A stretch of 18,125 nucleotides of DNA from CAYJEQ01 sp964369235 (GTDB taxonomy: Bacteria; Bacillota; Clostridia; Oscillospirales; Ruminococcaceae), in assembly GCA_964369235.1 (NCBI GenBank), contig CAYJEQ010000056.1, positions 1 to 18,125 of the forward strand, given 5' to 3'. The position numbers were made by a program, and so were the translations under genes. Shown here piece after piece: positions 1 through 8,390 of this stretch. A model generated the notes under the pieces. It was given only the letters and a program-made list of their open reading frames with translations. It searched no databases and was not told the DNA's origin. The first letter of the stretch is position 1. Every line of letters starts with the position of its first letter.

Positions 1-256
1 CTCCCTCTTAAATCACTTTTTGATGACTTTTGCGTGACGGCAAAAGTTATTGGGGTATTTGGTGTATAAATAGGCTACAGTAATAAATATATGGGGCAAC
101 GCCCCCAGCTGAGGTGCTGTGGCATAAGGCAGAGCAAATAACTAACATTAATCATCACCTACAGGGCGAACACATAGGTTCGCCCCTACATATGACTAGG
201 TTAACATACAACAACCATTAATCACAAACCATATTACAAACCTGTGGCGTAGCCAC
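1..256 (+). repeat. Composite repeat copy A, right arm only
   Basis: This non-coding stretch matches, base for base over long runs, the right arm of the repeat at 10326-10545 and the reverse complement of 16030-16214. It starts exactly in the CTCCCTC half of a hairpin whose other half lies before the window, so the rest of the element is off the left edge. In order it holds a hairpin built on CTTTTGC/GCAAAAG (about 28-48), a GGGGC/GCCCC hairpin (about 93-107), a GGGCGAAC/GTTCGCCC hairpin (163-185) and a GTGGC/GCCAC hairpin (244-256). No ORF of note is present. The last ~35 bases belong to the outer R repeat described at 10557 and 16839. It lies just downstream of the VanW-family gene. Confidence 0.8.
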
Positions 257-288
257 TCCATAACTATTAACTATTCACTCAGTATCCC

Positions 289-1116
289 CTAACTCCCCTC
301 AGATAAAAATGGGGAGTACATCATTATTGCTGAATTTTCTAGGACCAACCTTTCCTCTATTAGATTATCTTTACCATCAAATTCCTGTTGGTATAGCTGA
401 TTATATCTGCCATAGCCTCCCCAGTATTCTAGTTTCATCTGATGATTTCGCTCTACTATTTTAAAGGTGGTTGTAGGGGCTGTGGAGCATTTTATCTCGC
501 CTATTAGATGCTCCTTATCTAGGTATACCACAAACTGATAGGTATCCTTAGTATTATTTGCAATCATCAAATCCCCATGAGGGTAAAAACAGGTTGCACC
601 ACTGCCAAAGGGCTGTGTCCTATTGGAATCTGGGAAAACATCATATCCGTGACGATGTCTTTCCACAATAGTTAGAGGTGTATGTATAGTCATCCAAAAC
701 AGTAGATTAGATAGCTGACATAGCCCACCACCTACCCCAGCAGTAAAGGTACCATTAGTAAGTACCATGCCCTCTTTATAGCCTTTGGCTTTGGTGGGTT
801 TGCCGATTAGCTTCCAATAGGAAAAAACCTCCCCTGGTTTTATCTCTATCATATTTATCTTCTTTAGAGCTATGTTAAGATTTACTATTTTGTTTTCCTG
901 CATCCACATATCAACATCTTTTAGCTTTCTTCTTAGTATAGTTTTATGAGAAAAGACCTGATAAGGGAGCTGGGTATCCGAAATAGTCCTTGCAAAATTT
1001 TTATTATTTTTTAGCCACATACATCTACGGAGAAATCCATAATACTGCATTCCAAAAAACAGCCTTAGCCTACTGCGATTAATGGGTTTTGTAATAGTTT
1101 TCACACTTATGTCCAT
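289..1116 (-). CDS. VanW-family protein
   Basis: The 275-residue protein carries the VanW signature: GEVFSYWKLIGKPTKAKGY around residues 95-115, the glycine-rich GVGGGLCQLSN around 127-137, and ERHRHGYDVFPDS around 152-164. Length and layout match stand-alone VanW proteins. The biochemical role of VanW is not established. The domain occurs as an accessory gene in some vancomycin-resistance clusters, but there are no other van genes here, so resistance should not be inferred. I see no signal peptide. The AGAAGGGA ribosome binding site abuts the annotated ATG; a GTG four codons later is a possible start, though its spacing is then long. A terminator for the upstream pckA unit lies 51 bases before the start, so it probably has its own weak promoter or relies on read-through. 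Confidence 0.
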   Translation of the reverse strand: MDISVKTITKPINRSRLRLFFGMQYYGFLRRCMWLKNNKNFARTISDTQLPYQVFSHKTILRRKLKDVDMWMQENKIVNLNIALKKINMIEIKPGEVFSYWKLIGKPTKAKGYKEGMVLTNGTFTAGVGGGLCQLSNLLFWMTIHTPLTIVERHRHGYDVFPDSNRTQPFGSGATCFYPHGDLMIANNTKDTYQFVVYLDKEHLIGEIKCSTAPTTTFKIVERNHQMKLEYWGGYGRYNQLYQQEFDGKDNLIEERLVLENSAIMMYSPFLSEGS

Positions 1117-1166
1117 TCCCTTCTGTTACTATGATGTCAGTTTTAATCCCTATAATTAACCACGCA

Positions 1167-1199
1167 AATAAAATCGATGGCAGTGCCATCGATTTTATT
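1167..1199 (-). terminator. Intrinsic terminator of the pckA unit
   Basis: A 16-base perfect inverted repeat, AATAAAATCGATGGCA (1167-1182) with its complement (1184-1199), separated by one base; the real loop must open a few pairs. The T-rich 3' arm serves as the U-tract. It lies just after the stop of the 50-codon gene at 1207-1359, so it most likely ends the pckA transcript. The shape is symmetric and could also work on the plus strand, where no gene reads into it. Confidence 0.75.
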
Positions 1200-1206
1200 A
1201 TTTGTA

Positions 1207-1359
1207 TTATTTCTCGCTATTTTTTAAAGTTTTCATTGCCATGATAGTAGCAACTATAAAGCAGGCTGTGCCACCACATACCATTACTATAGCTGTGATA
1301 CTCTGCCAGATTGGATCTTTTGCCTTAATTAGTTTAGGTATAACCTTGATTTTATTCAT
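1207..1359 (-). CDS. Small single-pass membrane protein downstream of pckA (50 aa)
   Basis: This short gene reads MNKIKVIPKLIKAKDPIWQS at its N-terminus, then a hydrophobic segment of about 20 residues (ITAIVMVCGGTACFIVATIM, residues 21-40), then a short polar tail ending NSEK. It starts with ATG at 1359 behind GAAAGGAAATAA, a normal-looking ribosome binding site, and stops with TAA immediately before the terminator at 1167-1199. It sits 54 bases after the pckA stop on the same strand, so it is probably co-transcribed with pckA. The basic N-terminus followed by one membrane segment predicts a small inner-membrane protein with a cytoplasmic N-terminus. I do not recognise a family, and no function should be assigned. 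The start site, stop-terminator spacing and hydrophobic pattern argue that it is a real gene. Confidence 0.65.
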   Translation of the reverse strand: MNKIKVIPKLIKAKDPIWQSITAIVMVCGGTACFIVATIMAMKTLKNSEK

Positions 1360-1413
1360 ATAAATATTATTTCCTTTCTCGGTGTTTCAAACTATAGTCC
1401 TTACCCTGTAGGG

Positions 1414-3228
1414 CTATGCCTTAACCCTTGCCACTACAGATTCTTTCTTACTATTACTATACCTTCTTCTTAAGGAAATATCAACCCTATCTAGCTCAAT
1501 ATATAAATTATGTGGTACTGTTTTACCAATTAATTTATAATAATCTCTAATATCCTCAATTTCCACTGCCCAGCGATCATAGTCAATACTAAATAATTCC
1601 TCCATTTGGTCAGGGGTAATCTCTAAATCCTCTATATCTATATCCCATAGATTTGGCATGTAGCCAATAGGGGTTTTTACTGCTGTGTCCTCATCTTTGT
1701 TTTTACAACGGTCTAGTATCCACTGTAATACTCTGATATTCTCCCCAAATCCAGGCCATAGGAAACTCCCCTCATCATCAGTTCTAAACCAGTTTACATG
1801 GAATATTTCAGGGGCGTTATAGCCTAGCTTATTGCCCATATCTAGCCAGTGAGAGAAGTAATCCCCCATATCATAGCCACAGAAAGGTAGCATTGCCATT
1901 GGATCTCTACGGGTTACCCCAGTTTTGCCACTGGCTGCTGCTGTGGTTTCAGAAGCCATAGCAGATCCTATAAACACCCCATGTTGCCAGCTATATGCCT
2001 GATAAACCAGTGGTGCTAATTTGGCTCTACGGCCACCGAAAACTATTGCTGAAATAGGCACTCCATTAGGATTTTGATACTCCTTACTTAAACAAGGGCA
2101 GTTTGCCACTGGTGAGGTAAATCTAGAATTAGCATGGGCAGCTTTTACACTGTCATCAGTTACTGGATTACCCTGCCAGTCCAGTAGATTTTCTGGTTTG
2201 TTTTTGTCCATACCCTCCCACCATGTGGTGTTAGTATCACTGTTTAAGGCAACATTGGTAAAGATAGTGTTCTTTCTAGTGGACTCCATTGCATTGGGAT
2301 TGGTTTTATAGCTAGTGCCTGGGGCAACTCCAAAAAATCCTGCTTCGGGATTTACTGCCCACAGTCTGCCGTCCTCACCCTGTCTAAGCCATGCTATATC
2401 ATCACCTACACACCATACTTTATAGCCTTGTGAAGCTATTCCCTCTGGTGGAATTAACATTGCAAGATTGGTTTTACCACAAGCTGAGGGGAAAGCTGCT
2501 GCAATGTAGCTTATATCTCCCTGTGGATCTTCCACTCCTAGTATAAGCATATGTTCAGCCATCCAGCCTTCATTCTTTGCCATTGTGGAGGCAAGTCTTA
2601 GGGCTAGGCACTTTTTCCCCAGTAGGGCATTTCCTCCATAACCTGAATTAATAGAGGCTATGGTATTCTCCTCTGGGTAGTGGCAGATATATCTGTCCTC
2701 ACTATTAAGACTGCCTAAACTGTGGATACATCTAGTGAAATCATCACTATCACCTAGCTGATTTAGTGCGTCTATCCCTACATGGGCCATTATATTCATA
2801 TTAATTACTACATATTTAGAGTCGGTAATCTCCACACCAACCTTGGAAAAGTCCGACCCAACAGGCCCCATTACAAAGGGAATTACATACATGGTTCTGC
2901 CTTCCATTGCGCCACTGTAAAGCTCATTCATCTTAGCTTTGCACTGGTCTAGCTCCATCCAGTTGTTAATGTTTCCTGCTGCTTCTTTCTTACTAGTGGC
3001 TATAAAGGTTCTGCCCTCCACCCTTGCTACATCATCTGGGTGGGAACGGTGGAGATAACAGTTTGGCTGTAACTGCTGGTTAAGCTCTATTAGCTCACCC
3101 TCTATAAGACTTTGAGCAATAAGCTCCTGTTGTTGCTGTCTGGATCCGTCAATCCATACTATTTCCTTCGGTTTTAATAAATCTGCCATCTGGGTAATCC
3201 ATTGCTTTAAGGTTTTGTTAACTGTCAT
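1414..3228 (-). CDS. pckG: Phosphoenolpyruvate carboxykinase (GTP)
   Basis: A 604-residue cytosolic enzyme that interconverts oxaloacetate plus GTP and phosphoenolpyruvate plus GDP and CO2. It matches the GTP-dependent class in length and motifs: EGRTFI near residue 71, GRTMYVIPFVMGPVGS at 110-125, the P-loop FPSACGKTN at 246-254 with the reactive cysteine C250, the second metal/nucleotide motif GDDIAWL at 275-281, and later HANSRFTSP, FGGRRAK, FIGSAMASETTAAA and WFRTDDEGSFLWPGFGEN. All key motifs are intact. The ATG is preceded by AAAAGGAGATGCTACC, a good ribosome binding site. It is the first gene of a two-gene unit with the small membrane protein at 1207-1359. In anaerobes this enzyme often runs toward CO2 fixation with energy conservation; direction here is inference. 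pckA is the alternative symbol. Confidence 0.97.
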   Translation of the reverse strand: MTVNKTLKQWITQMADLLKPKEIVWIDGSRQQQQELIAQSLIEGELIELNQQLQPNCYLHRSHPDDVARVEGRTFIATSKKEAAGNINNWMELDQCKAKMNELYSGAMEGRTMYVIPFVMGPVGSDFSKVGVEITDSKYVVINMNIMAHVGIDALNQLGDSDDFTRCIHSLGSLNSEDRYICHYPEENTIASINSGYGGNALLGKKCLALRLASTMAKNEGWMAEHMLILGVEDPQGDISYIAAAFPSACGKTNLAMLIPPEGIASQGYKVWCVGDDIAWLRQGEDGRLWAVNPEAGFFGVAPGTSYKTNPNAMESTRKNTIFTNVALNSDTNTTWWEGMDKNKPENLLDWQGNPVTDDSVKAAHANSRFTSPVANCPCLSKEYQNPNGVPISAIVFGGRRAKLAPLVYQAYSWQHGVFIGSAMASETTAAASGKTGVTRRDPMAMLPFCGYDMGDYFSHWLDMGNKLGYNAPEIFHVNWFRTDDEGSFLWPGFGENIRVLQWILDRCKNKDEDTAVKTPIGYMPNLWDIDIEDLEITPDQMEELFSIDYDRWAVEIEDIRDYYKLIGKTVPHNLYIELDRVDISLRRRYSNSKKESVVARVKA

Positions 3229-3773
3229 GGTAGCATCTCCTTTTAATAAATTACATCATTATTATATAATCTCTTATTATAGCCCGTATAATTTCAAATT
3301 ATGATATCGTATTTCTATTTAATTTAATTAATAGTATATCATATTCACTTATTAACACGAAATATATCATAGTATTTTATATAAATCAAGACTTTATTGT
3401 CTATTTATTTATTTTTCCTACATAATATATAGTTTTCTCAAAAAAAACCACCTAATAGGGGATAGTTTATACAAATTAAGGAAATCCCACCTGTGCCACC
3501 TATTACTCGGAAATTTTTATTGCAATATTTTAATGTTGTTTATATTTAGGTAGTAGATTAAATACATATTATATGTTATAATTAACATTGGTATATACTG
3601 CTAAACCTTAGGTTTGTGAGTGTTTATTATAATTTGTATGCCCACTTTTTCGCCACTGTGGTGGCAACCAAAAGTGATGGCTAATTATATCAAAATTCTT
3701 TGAATTTTTGATATAATACATCATGTATAGCTATGTAAATTTCCCGACCTATAATATATCCTAAGTAAAGGCA
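3229..3773. other. AT-rich divergent intergenic region between pckG and rimI
   Basis: No coding sequence is visible in these 545 bases. They should hold the divergent promoters of pckG and rimI. Two hairpins lie near the rimI end: 3643-3676, with CACTTTT/AAAAGTG outside and GCCAC/GTGGC inside, resembling the hairpin in the composite repeats; and 3686-3715, TATATCAAAA paired with TTTTTGATATA. The second overlaps a TGATATAAT extended -10 (3709-3717) that could serve rimI; its -35 is poor. Confidence 0.5.
3361..3389 (-). promoter_or_regulatory. Candidate sigma-A promoter of pckG
   Basis: On the minus strand TTGATT (3389-3384) and TATATT (3366-3361) are spaced by 17 bases, giving a leader of roughly 125 bases before the pckG ATG. 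The region is so AT-rich that chance matches are likely. A second TATAAT closer to the gene lacks a matching -35. Confidence 0.4.
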
Positions 3774-3782
3774 GTGATTACG

Positions 3783-4238
3783 ATGAATATAGATATTAGC
3801 CCCATGTGCCAAGACCATATACAGGATTTAGTTGCACTGGAAGAACAGTGTTTTTCTAGCCCTTGGACTGCTGGTGGTTTTACTGCTGAACTAGATAATC
3901 CACGAGCTGTATTCCTTGTGGCTGTAGCTAATAATCAGCTACTGGGCTATATGGGATTTCACAATACTTTTGGTGAGGGATATGTTACTAACATTGCTGT
4001 ATTTCCCCATCATCGTGGTAAAGGCATCGGTGAGGCTTTAATAAACAGAGCAATAGAAATTGTCCACAGCCTTAATATGGAGTTTCTCTCCCTTGAGGTT
4101 AGGGCATCTAATAGTAAGGCTATTAGCCTTTATAATAAAACAGGTTTTACCCTAGTAGGCAGTAGAAAAAACGCCTATGATAAACCCTGTGAAGACGGTC
4201 TTGTAATGACCTATTATATTTCTAAGGAAACAATATAA
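3783..4238 (+). CDS. rimI: Ribosomal-protein alanine N-acetyltransferase RimI-like
   Basis: A GNAT-fold acetyltransferase of about 151 residues. The acetyl-CoA loop RGKGIGEAL follows the beta-strand VTNIAVFPHH, and the C-terminal half has the family pattern LEVRASNSKAISLYNKTGF then VGSRKNAYDKPCEDGLVM. RimI classically acetylates the N-terminus of ribosomal protein S18; the targets of Firmicute homologues are less certain. An upstream in-frame GTG at 3774 would add three residues, but AAAGG at 3767-3771 lies only 2 bases from it and 11 from the ATG at 3783, so I chose the ATG. It sits 51 bases before tsaD, the common Firmicute order, although the usual upstream partners tsaE and tsaB are not in this window. 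Confidence 0.9.
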   Translation: MNIDISPMCQDHIQDLVALEEQCFSSPWTAGGFTAELDNPRAVFLVAVANNQLLGYMGFHNTFGEGYVTNIAVFPHHRGKGIGEALINRAIEIVHSLNMEFLSLEVRASNSKAISLYNKTGFTLVGSRKNAYDKPCEDGLVMTYYISKETI

Positions 4239-4289
4239 ACTTAGAATTTAATCTTACATAGTAAAATCAGTAGAAAGGATGTAATAACC

Positions 4290-5330
4290 ATGAAGATACT
4301 TGCAATCGAAACTTCCTGTGACGAAACAGCAGCCTCTATTGTAGAGGATGGCCGTTATGTTCTATCCTCAGTAATCTATTCACAGGTAGAAGAACATAAA
4401 AAATACGGTGGTGTAGTGCCAGAAATCGCCAGCCGTCGCCATACCCAGGAGATAGGAGATATCGTTAGTCGCTGTCTTAAAGAGGCTAGTTTAAGCCTAT
4501 CCGATGTAGATGCCATTGCTGTAACAGCTGCCCCAGGGCTAATTGGAGCCCTATTAGTAGGGGTAAACTACGCAAAAGGCCTGTCCCTAGCCAGTGGTAA
4601 GCCGCTAATACCAGTACACCATATAAGAGGCCATATTGCCGCTAACTATATACAGTATCCACAGCTTGCACCACCATTTCTTTCTCTGATAATCTCAGGA
4701 GGTCACAGCCACATTGTACAGGTGGAGAACTACACAAAATTTAAGATTATCGGTAGAACAAGGGATGACGCAGTAGGGGAAGCCTTTGATAAGGCTGCTA
4801 GGATAATGGGATTTTCCTATCCTGGTGGGGTAAACCTAGACAAGGAAACCCAAAAGCGCCACAGTGACCCTAATATTGGTGGCAAGTATAAACTACCTCA
4901 ACCTAAGGTGGAGGGTAGCCCTTATGACTTTAGTTTCTCCGGTCTTAAAACCTCGGTTATTAACCTAGTCCACAACGCAAAGCAGAAGGATTTAGAGCTG
5001 GATATAACCAGTTTGTGTTGTGATTTTCAGGATACTGTGTCTGCTATAATTGAGAAAAAATTAAAACTAGTTATGGAAGACCTACCTTGCGAAAAATTAG
5101 TAGTTGCTGGTGGAGTATCAGCAAATTCTGGAATAAGAGCCACCCTAGAAAACCTCTGTAAAGAGAAAGGTGTAGAGCTTTTTATCCCGCCTTTATCCCT
5201 TTGTGGCGATAATGCTGCCATGATAGGGGCACAGGCTTATTATGAATATTTAGCCGGTAATCTTGGTAATATGTCCCTAAATGGCAGGGCATCAATGGCT
5301 ATAGAGGAGGATTTTTATGAGGGTAAATAG
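4290..5330 (+). CDS. tsaD: tRNA N6-adenosine threonylcarbamoyltransferase TsaD
   Basis: A 346-residue Kae1/TsaD protein that transfers threonylcarbamoyl to A37 of ANN-decoding tRNAs, working with TsaB and TsaE in bacteria. It opens with the ASKHA phosphate-binding segment ILAIETSCDETAASIV, carries the metal-binding histidines in VHHIRGHIAANY (H111 and H115), the SGGHSHIV motif at 136-143, GRTRDDAVGEAFDKAAR, FSFSGLKT, VAGGVSANS and the C-terminal CGDNAAMIGAQAYY with D307. All expected active-site positions are present and the length is normal. AAAGGA precedes the ATG. Its last codons overlap the start of the NADAR-domain gene at 5317, so the two are probably translationally coupled. Confidence 0.97.
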   Translation: MKILAIETSCDETAASIVEDGRYVLSSVIYSQVEEHKKYGGVVPEIASRRHTQEIGDIVSRCLKEASLSLSDVDAIAVTAAPGLIGALLVGVNYAKGLSLASGKPLIPVHHIRGHIAANYIQYPQLAPPFLSLIISGGHSHIVQVENYTKFKIIGRTRDDAVGEAFDKAARIMGFSYPGGVNLDKETQKRHSDPNIGGKYKLPQPKVEGSPYDFSFSGLKTSVINLVHNAKQKDLELDITSLCCDFQDTVSAIIEKKLKLVMEDLPCEKLVVAGGVSANSGIRATLENLCKEKGVELFIPPLSLCGDNAAMIGAQAYYEYLAGNLGNMSLNGRASMAIEEDFYEGK

Positions 5331-6252
5331 AGCCGATTGGATAAGCCATCCTATTGTTGATAAGTTTGTTGTTATGCCTTTTAACCACAGCTATAGCTCT
5401 AGCCAGTTTACACTAATTAAAAATGGTTTTAAACCCAAATCTATGGAGGATAGATGGTTTATCTATTTTATGGAGGATCGTCTATATCTACACCGTAGCT
5501 GGACAGGTAACTGCATCTACATTGTAGACTTTGACAGTGATGGTAATGCCACTAATCTAACCATAAATAATGACAGTACCAAACACACCTATGACCCAGA
5601 TAAAGTATGTGATATAGTCACCGAGATTATAGACACTATACTGCTACAACCACCTAGTCCACCAATCCATTTTACACAGATAGATGAGCCAACTCCAGTG
5701 TACACCCTTGATCGTATTAAGGCTATGTACAACCGAGGTGATAAGCTAAAATACATCTACTTTAGCCAAGGCGAAGCCTCCCTAGATAATGAGGAAGAAA
5801 TCACCAAAGACTGCTTTAGTCAGTGCTATAAAGCCCCCTTTAAACGAGGTGGGGTGTGGTACCAGTGGGCTATGCAGTATGTAATGGCACAGAAAGCACT
5901 GCTTTTTGATGATGAAAAGGCATATCGTAATATTATTAGAGCCGATAGCCTAGAGAGATGTAGAGAACTTGATAAAACCATTGCTAATTTCTCACAGGAA
6001 ATATGGGAATTAGAGCGATATAAAATCGTAGTAGACGGCAACAGTGCTAAATTTAACCAAAATCCTAAACTTAAAGACTTCCTTATAAATACAGGCTATC
6101 AAATTTTGGTGGCTACTAACTGTGAGGATAAGGTTTGGAGTGCTTGTTTAGCTCAGGAAAATTCTATAGATAATCCCCACAACTGGACAGGGGAAAATCT
6201 ACTGGGATTTGCACTGATGGAAGTAAGAGATATACTTATTAGCATGATGTAG
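5317..6252 (+). CDS. NADAR-domain protein with an extra N-terminal domain
   Basis: A 311-residue two-part protein. Residues about 1-110 form a domain I do not recognise, with the striking segment RWFIYFMEDRLYLHRSWTG at 46-64. Residues about 127-309 look like NADAR (YbiA/DUF1768 superfamily), a fold tied to ADP-ribose and N-glycosidic chemistry: QYVMAQKALLF at 187-197, NSAKFNQNPKLKDFLINTGY at 242-261 and NWTGENLLGFALMEVRD at 289-305. Several positions I recall as conserved differ: methionine M186 where a glutamate usually precedes QY, DK (219-220) for the GR pair, A266 for the glutamate after LV, and WSAC (274-277) for WGIG. It may therefore be inactive or altered in specificity. GAGGAGG lies before the ATG, which overlaps tsaD by 14 bases. 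No DarT-like toxin is adjacent. Confidence 0.75.
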   Translation: MRVNRADWISHPIVDKFVVMPFNHSYSSSQFTLIKNGFKPKSMEDRWFIYFMEDRLYLHRSWTGNCIYIVDFDSDGNATNLTINNDSTKHTYDPDKVCDIVTEIIDTILLQPPSPPIHFTQIDEPTPVYTLDRIKAMYNRGDKLKYIYFSQGEASLDNEEEITKDCFSQCYKAPFKRGGVWYQWAMQYVMAQKALLFDDEKAYRNIIRADSLERCRELDKTIANFSQEIWELERYKIVVDGNSAKFNQNPKLKDFLINTGYQILVATNCEDKVWSACLAQENSIDNPHNWTGENLLGFALMEVRDILISMM

Positions 6253-6448
6253 GCTGTTTATAGTGTATATCTCCTATGTCATGGCTGACAAGCCTATGAC
6301 ATTATATACTTATTTCCATAATGTAGGCTGTTTATAGTAGTACCCTACTATAATACTGATTTTAATAATATAATCTATCTGTAGATATAAAATAAATGTA
6401 ATTTTAAACCTAGGGCATACCCCTACAAACAAGAAAGGCAAGGCATAT
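6253..6448. other. Intergenic hairpins between the tsaD operon and ygiQ
   Basis: A stem ATGTCATGGCT/AGCCTATGACAT (6276-6302, one bulged base) followed by an AT-rich run could end the tsaD-NADAR transcript, but it lacks a strong U-tract. A second hairpin TATAGTAG/CTACTATA lies at 6333-6352. An 18-base direct repeat, ATGTAGGCTGTTTATAGT, starts at 6246 (overlapping the NADAR stop) and again at 6321. No ORF is supported. Confidence 0.5.
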
Positions 6449-8344
6449 ATGAATTTTTTACCCATGACTATGGAGGAGCTAGAGGCAACAGGGGTTACAC
6501 AACCTGATTTTATCTGTGTAACAGGTGATGCCTATGTGGATCATCCTAGTTTCGGCATTGCGATTATCTCCCGTTACCTAGAAAGTATGGGCTTCTCGGT
6601 AGCTATGCTATCCCAGCCCTCTATGCGCCACAACAAGGATTTCACCCGATATGGTGCACCTAAATACGGTTTCTTTGTAACTGGTGGTAATATTGACACT
6701 ATGGTTAATAACTACAGTGTAGCAAAGAGAAAGCGTGAGGAAGATGTTTACTCCCCAGGAGGTCAAACAGGACTTCGCCCTGATCGTGCAACCATCGCCT
6801 ACACCAAAAAATTAAAAAACCTATACCCAGACAGCCCTGTAATAATCGGTGGGGTAGAGGCTTCTCTTAGAAGATTTGCCCATTATGACTACTGGGCTGA
6901 CACTGTAATGGAGTCCATCCTAACGGACAGTGGCGCAGATTTATTAATATACGGTATGGGTGAACACCAGACCCATGATATTGCCACAGCTTTTAAAGAG
7001 GGTAAAACTGTAGAGGAAATGCGTGATATTAAAGGTATCTGTTATGTCTGTAAGCAGTTTGAGCTACCTAGTGACCATGTAACCTGTGGGTCATTTACTA
7101 AGGTTTCTGAGGATATGGTTGCTTACGCTAAGGCTACTAAAACTCAGATTGTAGAGCATGATCACATCTATGGTAAAGCCATTGTACAAAAGCAGTCCGA
7201 TGACAGCTTCCTAGTACAAACACCACCATCACCTCCACTGGACACAGAGGAATTAGATAAGGTTTTTGCACTGCCATTTATGAGAGCATACCATCCTTCC
7301 TACCAAAACAGTGGTGGGGTAAAGGCTATTGAAGAAGTAGAGTTTTCTATTATGCACAACCGAGGTTGTTTTGGCACCTGTAATTTCTGTGCTATAACCT
7401 TCCATCAGGGACGAGCTGTAACCAGCCGTAGCCATGAGTCGGTAGTTGCTGAGGCAGAAAGTTTCATCGGCAAAAAAGGCTTTAAAGGTTATATCCACGA
7501 TGTAGGTGGGCCAACAGCTAACTTTAGAGGAGCAGGTTGTAAGAAACAGCTTACTAAGGGATTTTGTAAGGATAAGAAGTGCTTAGGATTTAATCCTTGT
7601 CCATCTCTTAAATCCGACCACAGCGATTATCTGGATATGCTGAGAAAACTTCGCAATATTCAGGGGGTGAAAAAGGTATTTGTTCGCTCTGGTATAAGAT
7701 ATGATTATCTGTTACTGGATAAGGATTCTAGCTTTATGCAGGAACTGGTAGAACACCATGTAAGTGGCCAGCTAAAAGTTGCCCCTGAACATTGTAGTAA
7801 TAATGTCCTTAAACACATGGGCAAACCTCCTATTGGCACCTATGAGAAATTCTCTCAGATGTTCTATAAAACCACCAAGAAACTAGGCAAAGAACAGTAT
7901 CTTGTGCCTTATCTAATGTCTTCCCACCCAGGAAGTACAATAAATGATGCTATTGAGCTATCTATGTTCTTAAAGAAGAACAATATGCGCCCTGAACAGG
8001 TACAGGATTTCTATCCAACCCCTGGTACAGTTTCCACCTGTATGTTTTACACTGGGCTGGATCCAATGACTATGGAGCCAGTTTATGTGCCTAAAACCAG
8101 TGAGGAAAAACGCACCCAGCGTGCAATGCTACAGTATTACAAACCTGAAAATAAGCGTCTGATTATTAACTCTCTTATTAAGTGCAAGAAGGAGTATCTA
8201 ATTGGTACTGGTAAGGATTGTTTAGTAGCACCTGATGCTAAATATATTCAGGACGGCAAGATGAAAAAGCAAAAAGAGCGCCAGAAACAGGAACACAGCC
8301 GTAATAAAAACAGCAAACCTCGTCGTGGGGCAGGTCGTCGTTAG
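6449..8344 (+). CDS. YgiQ family radical SAM protein
   Basis: A 631-residue UPF0313/YgiQ-type radical SAM protein. The N-terminal cobalamin-binding-like domain includes VTGDAYVDHPSFGIAIISRY (24-43) and the family segment PVIIGGVEASLRRFAHYDYW (130-149). The radical SAM domain has the cluster motif CFGTCNFC with C307, C311 and C314. Downstream come FVRSGIRYDY, KVAPEHCS and DFYPTPGTVSTCMFYTG. The lysine- and arginine-rich tail is typical of the family. The substrate is unknown. It starts at an ATG behind GAAAGGCAAGG and is separated from the tsaD operon by 196 bases, so it may have its own promoter; I could not place one convincingly. All motifs appear intact. Confidence 0.93.
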   Translation: MNFLPMTMEELEATGVTQPDFICVTGDAYVDHPSFGIAIISRYLESMGFSVAMLSQPSMRHNKDFTRYGAPKYGFFVTGGNIDTMVNNYSVAKRKREEDVYSPGGQTGLRPDRATIAYTKKLKNLYPDSPVIIGGVEASLRRFAHYDYWADTVMESILTDSGADLLIYGMGEHQTHDIATAFKEGKTVEEMRDIKGICYVCKQFELPSDHVTCGSFTKVSEDMVAYAKATKTQIVEHDHIYGKAIVQKQSDDSFLVQTPPSPPLDTEELDKVFALPFMRAYHPSYQNSGGVKAIEEVEFSIMHNRGCFGTCNFCAITFHQGRAVTSRSHESVVAEAESFIGKKGFKGYIHDVGGPTANFRGAGCKKQLTKGFCKDKKCLGFNPCPSLKSDHSDYLDMLRKLRNIQGVKKVFVRSGIRYDYLLLDKDSSFMQELVEHHVSGQLKVAPEHCSNNVLKHMGKPPIGTYEKFSQMFYKTTKKLGKEQYLVPYLMSSHPGSTINDAIELSMFLKKNNMRPEQVQDFYPTPGTVSTCMFYTGLDPMTMEPVYVPKTSEEKRTQRAMLQYYKPENKRLIINSLIKCKKEYLIGTGKDCLVAPDAKYIQDGKMKKQKERQKQEHSRNKNSKPRRGAGRR

Positions 8345-8390
8345 TTTTTTGTTACTTTTATATCCATATCTGATCTAATATTATTTAATA

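Noticed and set aside
289..1116. A vancomycin-resistance locus, because of the VanW-family gene
   Set aside because: No vanH/A/X, vanS/R or ligase genes are present; VanW-family proteins are widespread outside resistance clusters.
3300..3400. A Rex or CcpA operator in the imperfect dyad upstream of pckG
   Set aside because: The half-sites do not match either consensus, and dyads of this quality are expected by chance in such AT-rich sequence.
5317..6252. A DarT-type toxin-antitoxin pair with NADAR as antitoxin
   Set aside because: The neighbours are tsaD and ygiQ; no ADP-ribosyltransferase toxin is encoded anywhere in the window, and key NADAR residues look changed.
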